A stretch of DNA of 64,000 bases from Diphasiastrum complanatum (GCA_029204225.1 CM055102.1:24027390-24091389), one strand, 5' to 3'; positions 34,038 through 46,785 are shown, counted from the stretch's first letter. Translations and numbers: made by a program. The notes: generated by a model not told the origin, from the letters alone.

Positions 34038-36375
34038 TAGTACCCTCTGGTACCGCTGGTATGGTACCGCCGGTACCATATCAGTGGTACCGCCGGTACG
34101 GTACCGCCCTGGGATCCGCGGTACCAGGGCGGTACCATTTTTAATATTTTTTTTTATTTTTTAATATATTTTTAGTAATTTTTTTTTGCATATTAACTAC
34201 CAAAAAAGGACAAAAAAAAGTAAAAAGAGGGGGTTTTGGGTGTAAAAAAAGAGGGTACAGTACATGATGCAGGGGACTGTTGCAATGGCACATGGGCACT
34301 GCGAGTGAGCAGACCGAGGGGCCAATGGGAGACCAACACAGGGGGGTACCCCAAAGATCACTGGCAACCATCTGTAGAAGCTGGGCCCTGCACCTGATCA
34401 AACGGTCGATGACCACCAAGTCGAATGCAAAGCGCGTGGGGGCTGGCTTACGGAGGTCCAGATGGCTAAACACCCGGAACATGGCAAGAACACGCCTCTT
34501 TCTGGTGACAAAAGTCACCAGGAAGAGGGCCTCCCGGACGATGGCTCTAACCCAGGGAAGTGCTCCAATGTCCCCCATCAAAAGGTCTATGCCGTGGGCT
34601 GCACAGGGGGTATGAACAATATGAGGGAACTCGGCCTCTAGCAGTACACCCATCTGAATGCAGTTCGTGGCATTGTCCGTCACCACCGTGACGACATGCT
34701 GTGGGCCTATGGCTAGGATGGAAGACCTGATGACATCAAACATGAACTCTGCAGATATGACTCTCCCCCCCCTGCTGCAATCCACTGCCCTCAAAAACTG
34801 TGTGCCCATGCAGCTGGAGACCAGTATGTTGAGGATCGGCCTCCTCCTGACATCAGTCCAGCCATCGGACATGATGCTGCAACCGTAAGTGGCCCAGTGC
34901 CGACGCAGAGGCTCCATCTCTCTAGACAAGGACTCGACCCTATCCCTCAGCATGTGTGTGCGGACAACCTCTGAACTAGGGACTCTCCAGCTAGGGCTGA
35001 CAGATTGTGCAAGGCGGAAGGCCCTTCTGAAGGGCTCAGAGTCGGTGATGGCAAAGGGCAGGTTCAGCTCGTAAACCAGACTGGCCACGGCCTGTGTGGC
35101 CTCTCTGTCCATGTGCGGCTGATGCGCGCCGCGAATGGTCTGCTGCACGAGGGCTCTCCCTGGTGGACGACGGGTGGTGGACCTCCAGCACGGTGCACCA
35201 ACCGTGACGGGAATGGACGATGACGCGACAAGCTGGGCGCTGGTGGATGCATCGGCTGTAGACGTGGAATGGGGAGAGTGGGATGCACTGGCAGGGATGG
35301 GTGCAGCAGCATAGGTGGGGTGCACTGGTGGAGGGGCAACATCTGGCATGGGGTACAAAAACTGCTGGCTGAGGAGGTCATCCGGATGGGAAGGGAAGGA
35401 AGAAGGGATCTCTTCCACATCCTCGAAGGCCTGCCCAGTACCATCCTGGGCCTCCTCGGGTGGCGGAGAGTCCATGAGAAAGTCGTAGACTGGTGGAGTG
35501 CAAGCAACAGTGGGTGGTGGTGGAACCGCAGTGGCAACTGGCGGACGCGATGGGACGGGGTCCACCGGAATCTGAGCAGATGGGGGTGCGTGAGGCAGAA
35601 CTGTCTGATGGGCAAAGGGACCGGAGGAGGATGCACTCCCTCTCCTCGTGCGTGCCAGCCAAGCAGGCAGCAACTCTGGGTTAGTCACATAAGGAGCGGT
35701 GCAAAATCGGAGAACGCCCTCCGAAATGGTGTTCTCCCCTGCCACGAGCCGCGTCCCGTAGGTGTCCAGTAGTCGCTGCCTGTCGGGGACGGTCATGTTG
35801 CCACAAGGGGCAGCATTCAAGGTGGCACCATTTTTGGCGCGTGCACCGAGCAGATGGCCTTTAAGGCGAGTGAGGGATGCAGCAAAGTCGACGAGACAGT
35901 ATCGGCAGCGCACGATCTTCTGACCGGTCTTGTTGGCCTTGTCGGCAACCCGCCTGACAATGTCTACCTCGTCCCACAGACCGGAAAGGTCGGATTGCAC
36001 CATTGGAGATGAAATGAGGGATGGATTGCTGGAAAAAAAACAGCAGGGTTCACTGTTGGAGAGACGCTGAAAATGGGCGAATGCAGGGCAAAGGAAATCA
36101 GATGCAAGGCAGGGCGTTGCGTGGGCGATGGGCGACGCAAGGAATCAAAGGCAGGCAAGAAAAACCAGCAGCGATGGCAGGGCGGAGAGGGCTCAAAAAA
36201 ATTTCAGAGGAAATGCGAGGGGGGCGGGTAGGTTTAGGTAAAAAAAAATTAAAAAAAATATTAAATAATAAATATATTATCATATTGTGGTACCGCGGTA
36301 CCATCATGGTACCGCGGTACCAGTATGGTCCCGCGGTACCGGGATCCGCGGTACCCAGTACCGCGGGACCTATGA
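34035..36375 (-). mobile_element. hAT-4: internally deleted hAT element with both ends
   Basis: The second end (TCATAGTACCCTCTGG plus a GGTACC array to 34137) is at the left and the first end (GGTACCGC array 36287-36369, GGACCTATGA) at the right, each touching (TA)n. The middle is deleted at about 34347, where transposase sequence joins the second-end region directly. This is a Ds-like non-autonomous derivative of about 2.3 kb. Confidence 0.88.
34347..36003 (-). pseudogene. hAT-4 transposase, intact N-terminal 552 codons
   Basis: The best-preserved first exon in the window: BED finger (WDEVDIVRRV, IVRCRYCLVDF, LKGHLLG), proline-rich linker, then the DUF659 core (SIMSDGWTDVRRRP, VVTDNATNCIQ, HTPCAAHGIDLL) without stops. 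After VASDLWG the frame reads into unrelated second-end sequence and stops at 34141, so the dimerisation domain and AT-hook tail are missing. A truncated protein with DNA-binding but no dimerisation function is conceivable. Confidence 0.87.
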
Positions 36376-37143
36376 TATATATATATATATATATATAATT
36401 TAATATTTTTTTTAAATTTTTTTAACCTAAGCTACCCGCCCCCCTCGCTTCTTCTCTCCCAAATTTTTTTCAGCCCATCGTTGCCCTGCCATCGCTCCTG
36501 GTTTTGCTGCCCTGCCTTCGCTCGCCCCTCTTCTGATTTGCGTCGCCCTTCGCCCACGACCGACCTGCCTTGCATCTGATTTGCCTCTCCCTAGGGGCCT
36601 TCGCTGCCTTTAGACATTTTCAGCGTCTCTCCAACATTGAACCCTGCTGTTTTTTTCCCGGAAATCCATCCTTGCAGCTTTAGCCTCTCACAGCCTGTCA
36701 CTGACTCTTGCTTGCTCTCTCACTGGCTATCACTGGCTCTCTCATAGCCTCTGAAAATGCCTCTCGCAATGGCATTGTGAGTGCATATTTATCCCCACAG
36801 CCTGATCGGCCATGTGGATCCCCATCATCCCTCCATGTGCGTCTGTACCTGCCCCCATGTGATGCTCTCCCCCTGTGTTGCTCTCCCATTGGCCCCATGG
36901 TCTGCTCACCCACAGTGCCCATGTGCTGTTGCACCAATTCCCTGCACCATGTACTGTACCCTCTTTTTTTACATCCCCCCTTGTTTTTTCCATTTTTGAA
37001 ACCTATTTTGGTAGGTAAAAGACAATAATTAAATATTAAAAATATTAAAAAAAAATATTAAAAATGGTACCGCCTTGGTACCGCGGATCCCAGGGCGGTA
37101 CCGTACCGGCGGTACCATACCAGCGATACCAGAGGCCACTACA
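36376..37143 (+). mobile_element. hAT-5: short deletion derivative
   Basis: About 770 bp. It begins in (TA)n, holds a leader (CTACCCGCCCCCCTCGC), and joins directly to the second-end region (GCCTCTCACAGCCTGTCACT at 36682, TATTTATCCCCACAGCCTGA). It finishes in a GGTACC array and GGCCACTACA at 37143. It has neither gene. Confidence 0.78.
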
Positions 37144-37161
37144 ATATATATATATATATAT
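37143..37161. repeat. (TA)n junction between hAT-5 and hAT-6
   Basis: TA repeat between the second end of hAT-5 and the TCATAG first end of hAT-6. Confidence 0.85.
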
Positions 37162-37223
37162 CATAGGTCCCGCGGTACTGGGTACCGCGGATCCCGGTAC
37201 CGCGGGACCATATTGGTACCGCG

Positions 37224-37581
37224 TGTAATAGATCCTAACACCACAGTAGGGCAAACACTAACTGATCCACCCAACCTTGCCTACTCCTTGATATAGAGTA
37301 AGCCCCTCCTAGCCCAGTGTGAGGACTGGTAGCATGCTACTGCCAAGTGTCGGCCACGTGGCACTGACGTGGCCGACTGCACGTCGGGACCCAACTGGGG
37401 GCCCTATCCTGCTGACAGGGTCCCTAGGCTGTGTTAGGCCCGCCATGGCTATGGACCGTGCTGGGGCACACTACTCACACTGTCTTGCCCTGTTGGTCAT
37501 GTACGCTGGACACGACCCTGACTGTGGTATCTGACCTATCTGTGTTCTCTAGGGTTCGGCACTGGTTACGAGCTTGTAACA
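37224..37581 (-). repeat. 3' LTR of chromovirus-2
   Basis: 358 bp, directly adjacent to the polypurine tract. It differs from the 5' LTR at two C/T sites (near 37289 and 37575). Confidence 0.96.
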
Positions 37582-37595
37582 CTCCCTCCCCCTTA
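37582..37595 (-). promoter_or_regulatory. Polypurine tract overlapping the stop codon
   Basis: On the minus strand TTAAGGGGGAGGGAG precedes the 3' LTR. The TAA stop of the polyprotein is part of the same string, so there is no spacer between coding region and plus-strand primer. Confidence 0.85.
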
Positions 37596-40500
37596 AGAAC
37601 CGTCTTGGTCCTCTAAGACAAAGTCTGGAAAAATCTTGCGAAGGACGCTGCCTCTTTCCCAAGTGGCATTCTCAACAGGCTGATCATTCCACTTAACCAG
37701 ATATTCTCGGTATAGAGTATGACGAGTCTGCGTCTCTCTACTATCAAGAATCTCCTCTGGTTCATGTGGAGGTTGTTGAGGATCCAATGGGAGAACTAGA
37801 ACACTGTCCCTTACCAGATTATCTGATCTGGTTAAGGCTTTTCGTAACTGACTTACATGAAAAACTGGAAAAACCTTACTGCTGTATGGGAGTTCTAGTT
37901 CATAGGTGACCTCGCCTAGTCTCCTACTGATGGTAAAGGGACCACAATACCTTGGAGACAACTTAGCACACACTCCTGATTTGAGGGTTTTAGAGTCAAC
38001 TGGGACTCTCAAGTAGACTCTCTCACCAGTGGAGAACTGCACATCCCGTCTGTGTGGATCTGCATAATGCCTGGCTCGATCCTGGGATTGTCTAATGCTA
38101 CGCTTAGCATGTTCTATCATCTGGTTTAGGTCTTCTAAAAAGTTTCTGGCTGCTTCAACTTTTTCTTGTTTAAACCCTACAGCTGTGGGTGAGCGTGGCT
38201 GAAAACCGTACATCAGCATAAATGGGCTGTATCCCGTAGCTGAATGTTTGGTACTGTTGTAAGCAAACTCTAATATTGAGAGATACTCCTCCCAATTAGT
38301 CTGCCTCTTGCTGACGTATGCACGAAGCATATCCTCCAGCACTTGATTTACCCTTTCTGTTTGACCGTCCGTCTGTGGATGGTCGATGGTACTCATATTA
38401 AGTTTAGTATGGAGATGATGGAATACTGCCTTCCAAAAATTTCCAGTAAACTTACTCTCCCGGTCGCTGACTATGCCGGAAGGTAGACCGTACAATTTAA
38501 ATAGCCCGTCTACAAACAACCTCGCTAACTCTGGAGCTCTAACGGTTGTTTTGGTCGGAATAAAATGAGCCATTTTGGTCAGACGGTCAACTGTGACCCA
38601 TATAGCGTCATTACCCTTTTGGGTTTTAGGCAGGCCTACTATAAAATCCATGGAGATACTCTCCCATTTACCAGCTAGTATTTCTAAGGGATGCAACAAC
38701 CCTCCTGCCTTTAAACGCTCTGCTTTATTTACTTGACATTTCTGGCAACTGGTTACATACTGGTGGACGTCCTTTTTCATACTGGGCCAGAAAAATTGCC
38801 TACGAAGAAGCTCATAGGTCTTCTGTATGCCTGGGTGTCCCGCGCTAGGATTGTCATGACATTCATATAGGACCTGCTGCCTATAATCCTCTGAATTGGG
38901 GACACATACTCTATCTCTATAGAGCAAGTACTCATCCTGAATGGAATACTGTTTCCATTTGAATCCTTGAGTCAACTGACCCTCAACCACTGGGGTTTGC
39001 TTGGGTAATACAGGCTCAGAATCCTCAACGTCATCTGACGACGTATACTCGGACTCATCATCATCCTCAACGGAAGCTGCCGTATTCTTGGATGAGCTGG
39101 CACCAGCCCCGGGAACTGGTTCTGGAGTCTGTAACTGTCTGTTCTGGACTGAGTTCCAGATAATAGAGAAGAATGCATCATGCTGGCATTTCCCTCTCAA
39201 GGACTCGAGTAACTCATTACGAATCTGAGTAAAACTCAGCTCGTTTATCATAGGCATTCTGCTAAGGGCATCTGCTACTGTATTGAATTTTCCGCGCCTA
39301 TATCTGATAGACATGTCAAACTCTTGCATCAACTCTGCCCAACGAGCTTTCCGACCTCTAAGCTCAGGTTGATTGCAAAGGTATCTGAGACTCTCATGGT
39401 CTGTCAGGACCTCAAAGTTGGCACCATACAAATAATGCCTCCAAGTCTTAAGGGCATGGACTATAGAAAAGAGTTCCTTTTCATAGGCACTATACCTAGT
39501 CTGTGCTGGCTCGAGTTTTTTACTCTCGAACGCAACTGGTCGTCCACCCTGAGTTAGCACAGCACCTACTGCAAAGTCGCTAGCATCTGTTTCGACCACA
39601 AATGGCTGATTGGGGTCGACGACCTTTAAAACTGGTGCTGTAGCTAAGGCTGTTTTGAGAGCATCAAAGCTCTCCTGTTGTGCGGACTCCCAAATGAACT
39701 CCTTTCCCTTCCCCTTAAGGAGATTTGTCATAGGGACTGCTATCTGAGCATATTCCTTGACAAATCGTCTGTAATATCCCGCCAGACCAAGAAAGATTTG
39801 AAGTTCCAAAATATTCTGAGGTCTCAGCCAACTGAGTATGGCTTTAACCTTATTTGGGTCCATCTTAATCCCATCTGAAGAGATAATGTGACCCAAATAT
39901 GCTACTTCTTCAACGAAGAATTCACACTTGGATTGTTTAGCATAAAGCTTATGCTTTCTGAGCAGTCGAAACACCTTTCTGAGGTGTTTTAGATGCTCCT
40001 TCCTCGTTTTGCTGTAGACGAGGATGTCATCTAAAAATACGACTACAAACTTACCCAAGTATGGTCTGAGGACACTGTTCATCAAGGTCATAAAGGTAGC
40101 TGGAGCATTTGTGAGCCCAAATGGCATCACCTTAAACTCATAATGACCGTGACGAGTCCTAAAAGTTGTTTTCGAGACATCTTCCGATTTTATACGGACT
40201 TGATGATATCCCGATCTGAGGTCTATTTTGCTGAAAAACTTAGCCCCGTCGAGTTGATCAAACAACTCGTCTGCTCGAGGCATAGGGTATTTATTCTTAA
40301 TTGTGACTTTATTGAGGGCTCTGTAATCTACGCAAAGACGCATAGACCCCTCTTTCTTTTTCACCAATAGGACTGGTGAGGCCCATGGTGAACTACTGGT
40401 CTGAATTTGGCCTTTCCCAAGATAGTCTGTTAACTGCCTAGTTATTTCTTCATCCTCTGTTTGGCTGACCCGATACGGAGGTTTAGAAACAGGTGCTGTA

Positions 40501-42371
40501 CCTGGTACTAGGTTTATTACATGATCTACCTCTCTGCTAGGTGGTAAACCATGTGGCAAATCTTCAGGAAAAACATCTTTAAATTTAGACAATAAAGTTT
40601 CTAATTTACTGATTTTCTGCTGAATAGAACTGGAAATAGAAACTTCAGGAATAAACTGAAAGTCACATAAGAATACCTGATGGTCTTCGTCTCCGATTAG
40701 CTGACAGAGCTCTGAACTGCAGACCATAGGGCTGTTGGGAACATCATGCTCCCCATGCAACTGGATCTCTCGGCCTTTATACTGAAAGCTGAGGGTGTTC
40801 TCCTGATAGTTTCTGTGGAGGGAAGGTCCTAAACTGTAGAGCCAATCTCTCTCGAGAACAATGTCTGTTCGATCCAGGTGCATTATCTGAAAGTTTATTT
40901 GATCTTGGTACCCCTGAATACCAAGATTTAACTTACTTACCATAGTTTCCCATATTTTTTTATCTTCACCCTTAGCTAATGAAACTATGTACCTATGCTG
41001 ACTAGGTACTTCTGGTAGTTTAAGCTTTTTAACCAGGGTGTGGTTGATGAAATTATGGGTTGCCCCATCATCAACCATGACTCTTACTGACTGGTTACCA
41101 ACTTTCCCATGCATACATACTAGGTCATGCGGCCCAAAGCTGAAGGGTCTCGCTAGCATTGCAGAGGTCAGCTGGCAACAGTGTTCATGATCTTCATGAT
41201 ACACTTTGATCTCAAAAGCTGCCGAGTTACTGGGGAAACATACAGTCTGAACAAGATGAACTTGTTTTTTATCTTTTTTAGTGAAAGGCCCCTTGGGACA
41301 CTGTCTGACTGTGTGTCCCTTGCCCATACACACAAAGCACAAACGTTCCTGTTTGGCTTTCTCAAAATCATCTGGTTTTAAGGGCTGTATGAGTGAAGGG
41401 CGTTTCTGAGGAGCTTCACCTTTAAATTTATCTTCTTTCTTTCTTTTTAAAAATTTCTTTTTAAATTGAAAGTCTTTCTGAGGAAGCTGCTCAGAAAGTG
41501 GTTGTTGTCTCGCTCTCTTCCTACCCACTGAATCATCATAGATTTGAGCATATCTGAGAGCTTGCTCAAGGGTAGTAGGCGAGTTTCTCTGGACCTCTAC
41601 TTTATATTCATCTTTGAGGCCACGGACAAATCCCCTGATTTTTTGATAGTCATCCATATTTTTAATCTTTAAAATTGCCTCTCGATACTGCGAGATATAT
41701 TGGATGAGGGACTTGTCCATTACTGTTCTTTCCCAGGCTTCCCAGGCTCTATCAAGTTCATTCTCTGGTAGAAATTCTCTTAGGAAAGCTTCTTCAAAAG
41801 CTTTCCATGACCGGGGAGTCTGCCTAGTCTCCTGGAGATTTAACCACCACTTATAGGCCATAGGCCCTAAAGAAAGACTGGCCTCAATTGCTTGCAAATG
41901 GTCAGGGGTCTGTTTAAGAGCATGAATGTTTTTCCATTTGCTGAGGAAGGTTTGTAGAATATCTGCATTTCTATCCTTCTCTTCCCCATTAAAAGTAGGA
42001 GGCTTTAAATCTTTAAAAACACTGGGGTGAGACCGTAAAGTCTCACCCGAAACTGATGGAAGTGGAGAAGGGGATAACTGAGAAGTGGAGGGAAGGCTTC
42101 CTTTCGCGGAGCTCAAAATCAAGTTTTTGAGTTCAGCGAACGAGTCGTCCACACTGGACTTGAAATTGGCTAATGCCAGCTTCAGTTCATCCACTTCTGT
42201 TACCAATTGGAGGAACTGCTCCTTGGTAACCAGTTCGTCGAGTTCTTCGGCGAACTGTTCCTGTTCTTCTACTTCCATGGGTTCCTTCCCTTTTCTGTAA
42301 GCCAAGGCTTCTGTTTCAAGTTCGTCGAAGCCTCTCTCCTGGGGTTGATCAGGTCCCTGAGGAGTGGTCAT
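37593..42371 (-). CDS. Chromovirus-2 Gag-Pol polyprotein (1592 aa)
   Basis: Single frame. Domains by approximate residue: acidic coiled N-terminus 1-90; capsid-like gag 110-290 ([19 protein letters not shown]); zinc knuckle [14 protein letters not shown] 343-356; protease near 433 reading VDDGATHNF, where most relatives have DSG; reverse transcriptase 640-830 with [18 protein letters not shown] and catalytic FLDDILVYS near 780; RNase H from 925 ([15 protein letters not shown]); a Ser/Asp/Glu-rich linker about 1080-1125; integrase zinc finger from 1173 ([18 protein letters not shown]); DDE core from 1240 ([35 protein letters not shown]); chromodomain near 1550 ([16 protein letters not shown]). 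The chromodomain places it among the plant chromoviruses. Confidence 0.96.
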   Translation of the reverse strand: MTTPQGPDQPQERGFDELETEALAYRKGKEPMEVEEQEQFAEELDELVTKEQFLQLVTEVDELKLALANFKSSVDDSFAELKNLILSSAKGSLPSTSQLSPSPLPSVSGETLRSHPSVFKDLKPPTFNGEEKDRNADILQTFLSKWKNIHALKQTPDHLQAIEASLSLGPMAYKWWLNLQETRQTPRSWKAFEEAFLREFLPENELDRAWEAWERTVMDKSLIQYISQYREAILKIKNMDDYQKIRGFVRGLKDEYKVEVQRNSPTTLEQALRYAQIYDDSVGRKRARQQPLSEQLPQKDFQFKKKFLKRKKEDKFKGEAPQKRPSLIQPLKPDDFEKAKQERLCFVCMGKGHTVRQCPKGPFTKKDKKQVHLVQTVCFPSNSAAFEIKVYHEDHEHCCQLTSAMLARPFSFGPHDLVCMHGKVGNQSVRVMVDDGATHNFINHTLVKKLKLPEVPSQHRYIVSLAKGEDKKIWETMVSKLNLGIQGYQDQINFQIMHLDRTDIVLERDWLYSLGPSLHRNYQENTLSFQYKGREIQLHGEHDVPNSPMVCSSELCQLIGDEDHQVFLCDFQFIPEVSISSSIQQKISKLETLLSKFKDVFPEDLPHGLPPSREVDHVINLVPGTAPVSKPPYRVSQTEDEEITRQLTDYLGKGQIQTSSSPWASPVLLVKKKEGSMRLCVDYRALNKVTIKNKYPMPRADELFDQLDGAKFFSKIDLRSGYHQVRIKSEDVSKTTFRTRHGHYEFKVMPFGLTNAPATFMTLMNSVLRPYLGKFVVVFLDDILVYSKTRKEHLKHLRKVFRLLRKHKLYAKQSKCEFFVEEVAYLGHIISSDGIKMDPNKVKAILSWLRPQNILELQIFLGLAGYYRRFVKEYAQIAVPMTNLLKGKGKEFIWESAQQESFDALKTALATAPVLKVVDPNQPFVVETDASDFAVGAVLTQGGRPVAFESKKLEPAQTRYSAYEKELFSIVHALKTWRHYLYGANFEVLTDHESLRYLCNQPELRGRKARWAELMQEFDMSIRYRRGKFNTVADALSRMPMINELSFTQIRNELLESLRGKCQHDAFFSIIWNSVQNRQLQTPEPVPGAGASSSKNTAASVEDDDESEYTSSDDVEDSEPVLPKQTPVVEGQLTQGFKWKQYSIQDEYLLYRDRVCVPNSEDYRQQVLYECHDNPSAGHPGIQKTYELLRRQFFWPSMKKDVHQYVTSCQKCQVNKAERLKAGGLLHPLEILAGKWESISMDFIVGLPKTQKGNDAIWVTVDRLTKMAHFIPTKTTVRAPELARLFVDGLFKLYGLPSGIVSDRESKFTGNFWKAVFHHLHTKLNMSTIDHPQTDGQTERVNQVLEDMLRAYVSKRQTNWEEYLSILEFAYNSTKHSATGYSPFMLMYGFQPRSPTAVGFKQEKVEAARNFLEDLNQMIEHAKRSIRQSQDRARHYADPHRRDVQFSTGERVYLRVPVDSKTLKSGVCAKLSPRYCGPFTISRRLGEVTYELELPYSSKVFPVFHVSQLRKALTRSDNLVRDSVLVLPLDPQQPPHEPEEILDSRETQTRHTLYREYLVKWNDQPVENATWERGSVLRKIFPDFVLEDQDGS

Positions 42372-43174
42372 CTTCGAAACTGAAAGAGAGCTACCTTAAC
42401 TTCTGAAGGAAAAAAGTCTAAAAGACTAATTTACAACTATACAAGGGAAAGGAAAGATGACTTAGCTGTTTCTGAGGACTGTACTTCCAAAGAAAGAATG
42501 AAGAGGAACCCTTTCAGCTCTTTTCCCCAAAATTTCAGACCTGCTGTTCCGAAGAATGCCAGTTTGAGGCTTCAAAACGGTACTAAATTTCCCGGTTTTT
42601 TGAGGATAGTAGCTCGTTGGTCTGATTGCAATCCAACTTGTCCACAAAAAGGCAAATCTGAAGTCCAAAAACCCTTCTGAGTTCTGAAATTTCAGAAGTC
42701 TCCTACTCGCTGATCTGGTAGGAATCCTCTTGCTCCAAATCTCTGACGTTGGGGCCCAAAAACTTGTTGAAAAACCAGATTTTCAGAAGCACTGGCAGCG
42801 CTGGCCCTGCTCCTCTTTTTTGGCTTCCAACTCGCTGAGAACCAGTAACTTTTTCCCTGGAAATCGGATGTAGGTCTCTGACTGTACAGCGATGGAGGTG
42901 CTGGCTTCTTCCTACTCTAATTTCGCTGGGAAAACTACGAAGAATCCTCTGAAGTCAGTGAGAAACAGCTGTTTTTTCAGCGAGTTACCTACACTTGGAA
43001 TCTGACTCCTTGCTACTGTGATTTCTCAGTGGAAATCAGAAGTTTGAAGGCTGCTCCTACAGCGATCCTCCTCCTCTATTCCTCTCTGAGAATCTGAGAA
43101 ACACTTCCTATCTTCTGATAGCTTTCTCTACTACTGTCCTGAACTCCCTAGGATGGAGATGGCTCTGATACCAG
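42372..43174 (-). other. Leader and primer-binding site of chromovirus-2
   Basis: About 790 bases of untranslated leader between the primer site (43161-43173) and the gag ATG at 42371. No coding signature was seen. Confidence 0.8.
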
Positions 43175-43532
43175 TGTAATAGATCCTAACACCACAGTAG
43201 GGCAAACACTAACTGATCCACCCAACCTTGCCTACTCCCTGATATAGAGTAAGCCCCTCCTAGCCCAGTGTGAGGACTGGTAGCATGCTACTGCCAAGTG
43301 TCGGCCACGTGGCACTGACGTGGCCGACTGCACGTCGGGACCCAACTGGGGGCCCTATCCTGCTGACAGGGTCCCTAGGCTGTGTTAGGCCCGCCATGGC
43401 TATGGACCGTGCTGGGGCACACTACTCACACTGTCTTGCCCTGTTGGTCATGTACGCTGGACACGACCCTGACTGTGGTATCTGACCTATCTGTGTTCTC
43501 TAGGGTTCGGCACTGGTTACGAGCTCGTAACA
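43175..43532 (-). repeat. 5' LTR of chromovirus-2
   Basis: 358 bp, near-identical partner of 37224-37581, next to the primer site. Confidence 0.96.
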
Positions 43533-43699
43533 CCGCGGTACCACAATATAATAATATATTTATTATTTAATATTTTTTAAAAAAATTTTTTACCTAAACC
43601 TACCCGCCCCCCTCGCATTTCCTCTGAAATTTTTTTGCGCCCTCTCCGCCCTGCCATCGCTGCTGGTTTTTCTTGCCTGCCTTTGATTCCTTGCGTCCA

Positions 43700-46600
43700 C
43701 CACCCGTGCTGGAGGTCCACCACCCGTCGCCCACCAGGGAGAGCCCTCGTGCAGCAGACCATTCGCGGCACGCATCAGCCGCACATGGACAGAGAGGCCG
43801 CACAGGCCGTGGCCAGTCTGGTTTACGAGCTGAACCTGCCCTTTGCCATCACCGACTCTGAGCCCTTCAGAAGGGCCTTCCGCCTTGCACAGTCTGTCAG
43901 CCCTAGCTGGAGAGTCCCTAGTTTAGAGGTTGTCCGCACACACATGTTGAGGGATAGGGTCGAGTCCTTGTCTAGAGAGATGGAGCCTCTGCGTCGGCAC
44001 TGGGCCACTTACGGTTGCAGCATCATGTCCGATGGCTGGACTGATGTCAGGAGGAGGCCGATCCTCAACATACTGGTCTCCAGCTGCATGGGCACACAGT
44101 TTTTGAGGGCAGTGGATTGCAGCAGGGGGGGGAGAGTCATATCTGCAGAGTTCATGTTTGATGTCATCAGGTCTTCCATCCTAGCCATAGGCCCACAGCA
44201 TGTCGTCACGGTGGTGACGGACAATGCCATGAACTGCATTCAGATGGGTGTACTGCTAGAGGCCGAGTTCCCTCATATTGTTCATACCCCTTGTGCAGCC
44301 CACGACATAGACCTTCTGATGGGGGACATTGGAGCACTTCCCTGGGTTAGAGCCATCGTCCGGGAGGCCCTCTTCCTGGTGACTTTTGTCACCAGAAAGA
44401 GGCGTGTTCTTGCCATGTTCCGGGTGTTCAGCCATCTGGACCTCCGTAAGCCAGCCCCCACGCGCTTTGCATTCGACTTGGTGGTCATCGACCGTTTGAT
44501 CAGGTGCAGGGCGCAGCTTCTACAGATGGTTGCCAGTGATCTTTGGGGTGCCAGTACATTTCCGCACACTGAGGATGGGGAGCACTTTTCTTCCACGGTG
44601 AAGGGAGACTAGTTCTGGAGGGATGCACAGACATTGTCAGGACTGCTTCGACCACTCTACATTGTGCTCCCCATGGCTGACAGCGAGGGGTCGACACTTG
44701 GACTGGTGTATGAGCTCATGGACCGGATTGGACAGTTCCTGCAGCTGCCCATCTTGCAGCCAGAGAGGTGAGCGGTACAGTGTTGCAATTGACCTTTATC
44801 TTTTTAGTACTTGCTAGTTTGTTTTTCTGTCAGTGTTAAGCTTTTTCGTAATGCCCTAAACCACATGCCCCTCACCTGCAGGATGACAGAGCTGAAGTTC
44901 ATATGGGAAACGTGATGGAACTACTTCCACAGGAGTATCCACAGCGTTGCACACATGCTGCATCCCCTCTTCCTCTCTCCGACACAGATCGCAGACAGAG
45001 AGCTCGAGGCCGATTGGCTTCAGTACATTCACAGGGTGGGTCCACACATAGGTTTGGATCCTATCAGGCTCATGGAGGAGCTCGCTGCATTTCGTTTCGG
45101 CATGGGCACATTCGGCCACCCGGCTGCCCAGGATCCAGAGAAGAGGCAGCTACCCATTACCTGGTGGACCATGTTCGGTAGCACATACCCATCTATACAG
45201 CGTCTTGCACTGCGTGTCCTTTCTCAGGTATGCATCTCATTTTATCTTCCATTTTTTGTGTTTCGTTGAAGTTTCACAGGACTGTGCTGCCTCCTTGTGT
45301 GAGCGTAATTGGAGCACATGGGCACTGATTCACACGACAAGGAGAAGGAACCGGTTGTCAATGAGTCAGTTGGAGCGGTTGGTGTTCTGTAGCACCAACG
45401 CACGTCTTGCCAGGAGGCTTCCGACCATTACGAGCGCATTGCAGGTGATAAGCTAATCTTTCATAGCATGTTGGTTGACTCCTGGTATGTTGGTTTCATT
45501 TCTTGATAAAGTTGTCTCTCTGACATGCAAATTTTAAACCTTGCAGACAAAGATATCCGATTTGGAGCGCCAGGTTGACTTGCCTACGGACAACACCCAT
45601 CCCATGCCTGCAGATGACCTGGGCACACAGTTGATGGCAGAGAGAGAGAGAGGGAGCTTGCCGAGATGAGAGAGAGAGAGCTTGGGCTTGAGCACAGAGA
45701 GCCCCCATTGTATGAGGTAGATGAGCCAGTGTCAGAGGATGAGCCCATTCAGGTTGTGTTTGCCAGACCAGAGAGGGATGAGGCAGATTATACAGGTGCA
45801 GGGCGCACTCCACGGGCAGGGGTCACAGGTGCATCACGTGGCAGAGGTGGGACACATGGCACATGTTATACGGGCAGACAGGCAGGGCACACAGGGGGGG
45901 GCAGTGGCATACCTACCTATGTCGACATGATGGAGGAGGCTCTTGATAGAGGGCAGAGTGGTTTAGATGCCGGTCCCGCAGATGTTTGGATGCGTGCAGC
46001 ACAGAGTCATGGCCGTTACTACGACAGCACACCAGAGGAGGCACCTGATGACTTTCATTGCACAGATTTGGAGGCCATGCAGGGTCTACAGGGTGCACAT
46101 GATGAGGCACGGGATGAGGCTTGGGTTGATTCAGGGGTTGGTGCACAGGATGATTCAGAGGTTGGTGCACAGGATGATTTAGAGGCTGGTGCATTGGATG
46201 AGTCCCAGAGCCTAGAGCATTTGTGTTCGGATGCCCAGCTGGCCGACTTGGTTGCCACATTGGATTCAGAGGCCTAGCAGATGTCGAGTTCCTCCACCTG
46301 CAGCAACCCCACGGGCACACACTCCACGAGCTCATCCTCCTCGCTCAGTTGCACAGGGAGTTCCCTCTTTTGCTTCCCTATCCCAGCCGGCCTCAGCTTG
46401 GGCCCAGCCTAGCCAGCCAGGTGATTTGCATGGCGGTGACGAGGCATTGACAGCTCCTCTTGTCCGCAAGAGACCAGGCAGGCCCAAGGGTGCACCGAAC
46501 AAGAAAGGCAAGGCACAGAAACTGCCAGAAAGGAGAGGACGACCACGCAGGGCTCTAGGTACAGGTAGAGGTGCAGTATCACAGCCAGTTGGAGCAGGTG

Positions 46601-46785
46601 TTGTTGGTTTGGCCTGCTTGGGGGCTGATGCGGAGGCTGATTGGGAGGATGAGGATGACGAGTCTTCCCCCTCGGATACACAACCCATGCCAGTTCCAGA
46701 CAGGCAGAGATATCGGCTGCGAGAGTCAGCTCGGGGCCCTGAGTTGTCTCCAGAGCATTCGTCCGAGTCAGAGCCAGAGCATTGA
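43700..46785 (+). pseudogene. hAT-6 transposase, N-terminally deleted
   Basis: The leader joins directly to the middle of exon 1 (CWRSTTRRPPGRALVQQT), so the BED finger is missing. DUF659 is complete (SIMSDGWTDVRRRP, HTPCAAHDIDLL). Exons end or start at 44767, 44882-45227, 45280-45444 and 45547, the same splice sites as hAT-1; the second intron is only 52 bp. The dimerisation motif is ERNWSTWALIHTTRRRNRL. AT-hooks KRPGRPKG and RGRPRRA lie near 46470-46550. In-frame stops (about 44610, 44912, 46275) and a frameshift in a GA tract near 45645 show decay. The proline-rich tail is shorter than in hAT-1. Confidence 0.86.

Larger units (their letters stand above)
37219..43537 (-). mobile_element. 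Chromovirus-2: complete, apparently intact Ty3/Gypsy element
   Basis: Two 358-bp LTRs (37224-37581 and 43175-43532) differ at two positions only, so insertion is recent. Both have TG...CA ends, and the element is flanked by the perfect 5-bp duplication CCGCG (37219-37223 and 43533-43537). The primer site TGGTATCAGAGCC lies at 43161-43173 on the minus strand, one base from the LTR. The polypurine tract AAGGGGGAGGGAG lies at 37582-37594. One uninterrupted 1592-codon polyprotein fills the interior. Nothing in the sequence shows that it is disabled. Confidence 0.97.

Noticed and set aside
37319-37534. 71-codon frame repeated at 43270 and 30427
   Set aside because: Lies wholly in the LTR; a reading of repeat sequence rather than a gene.
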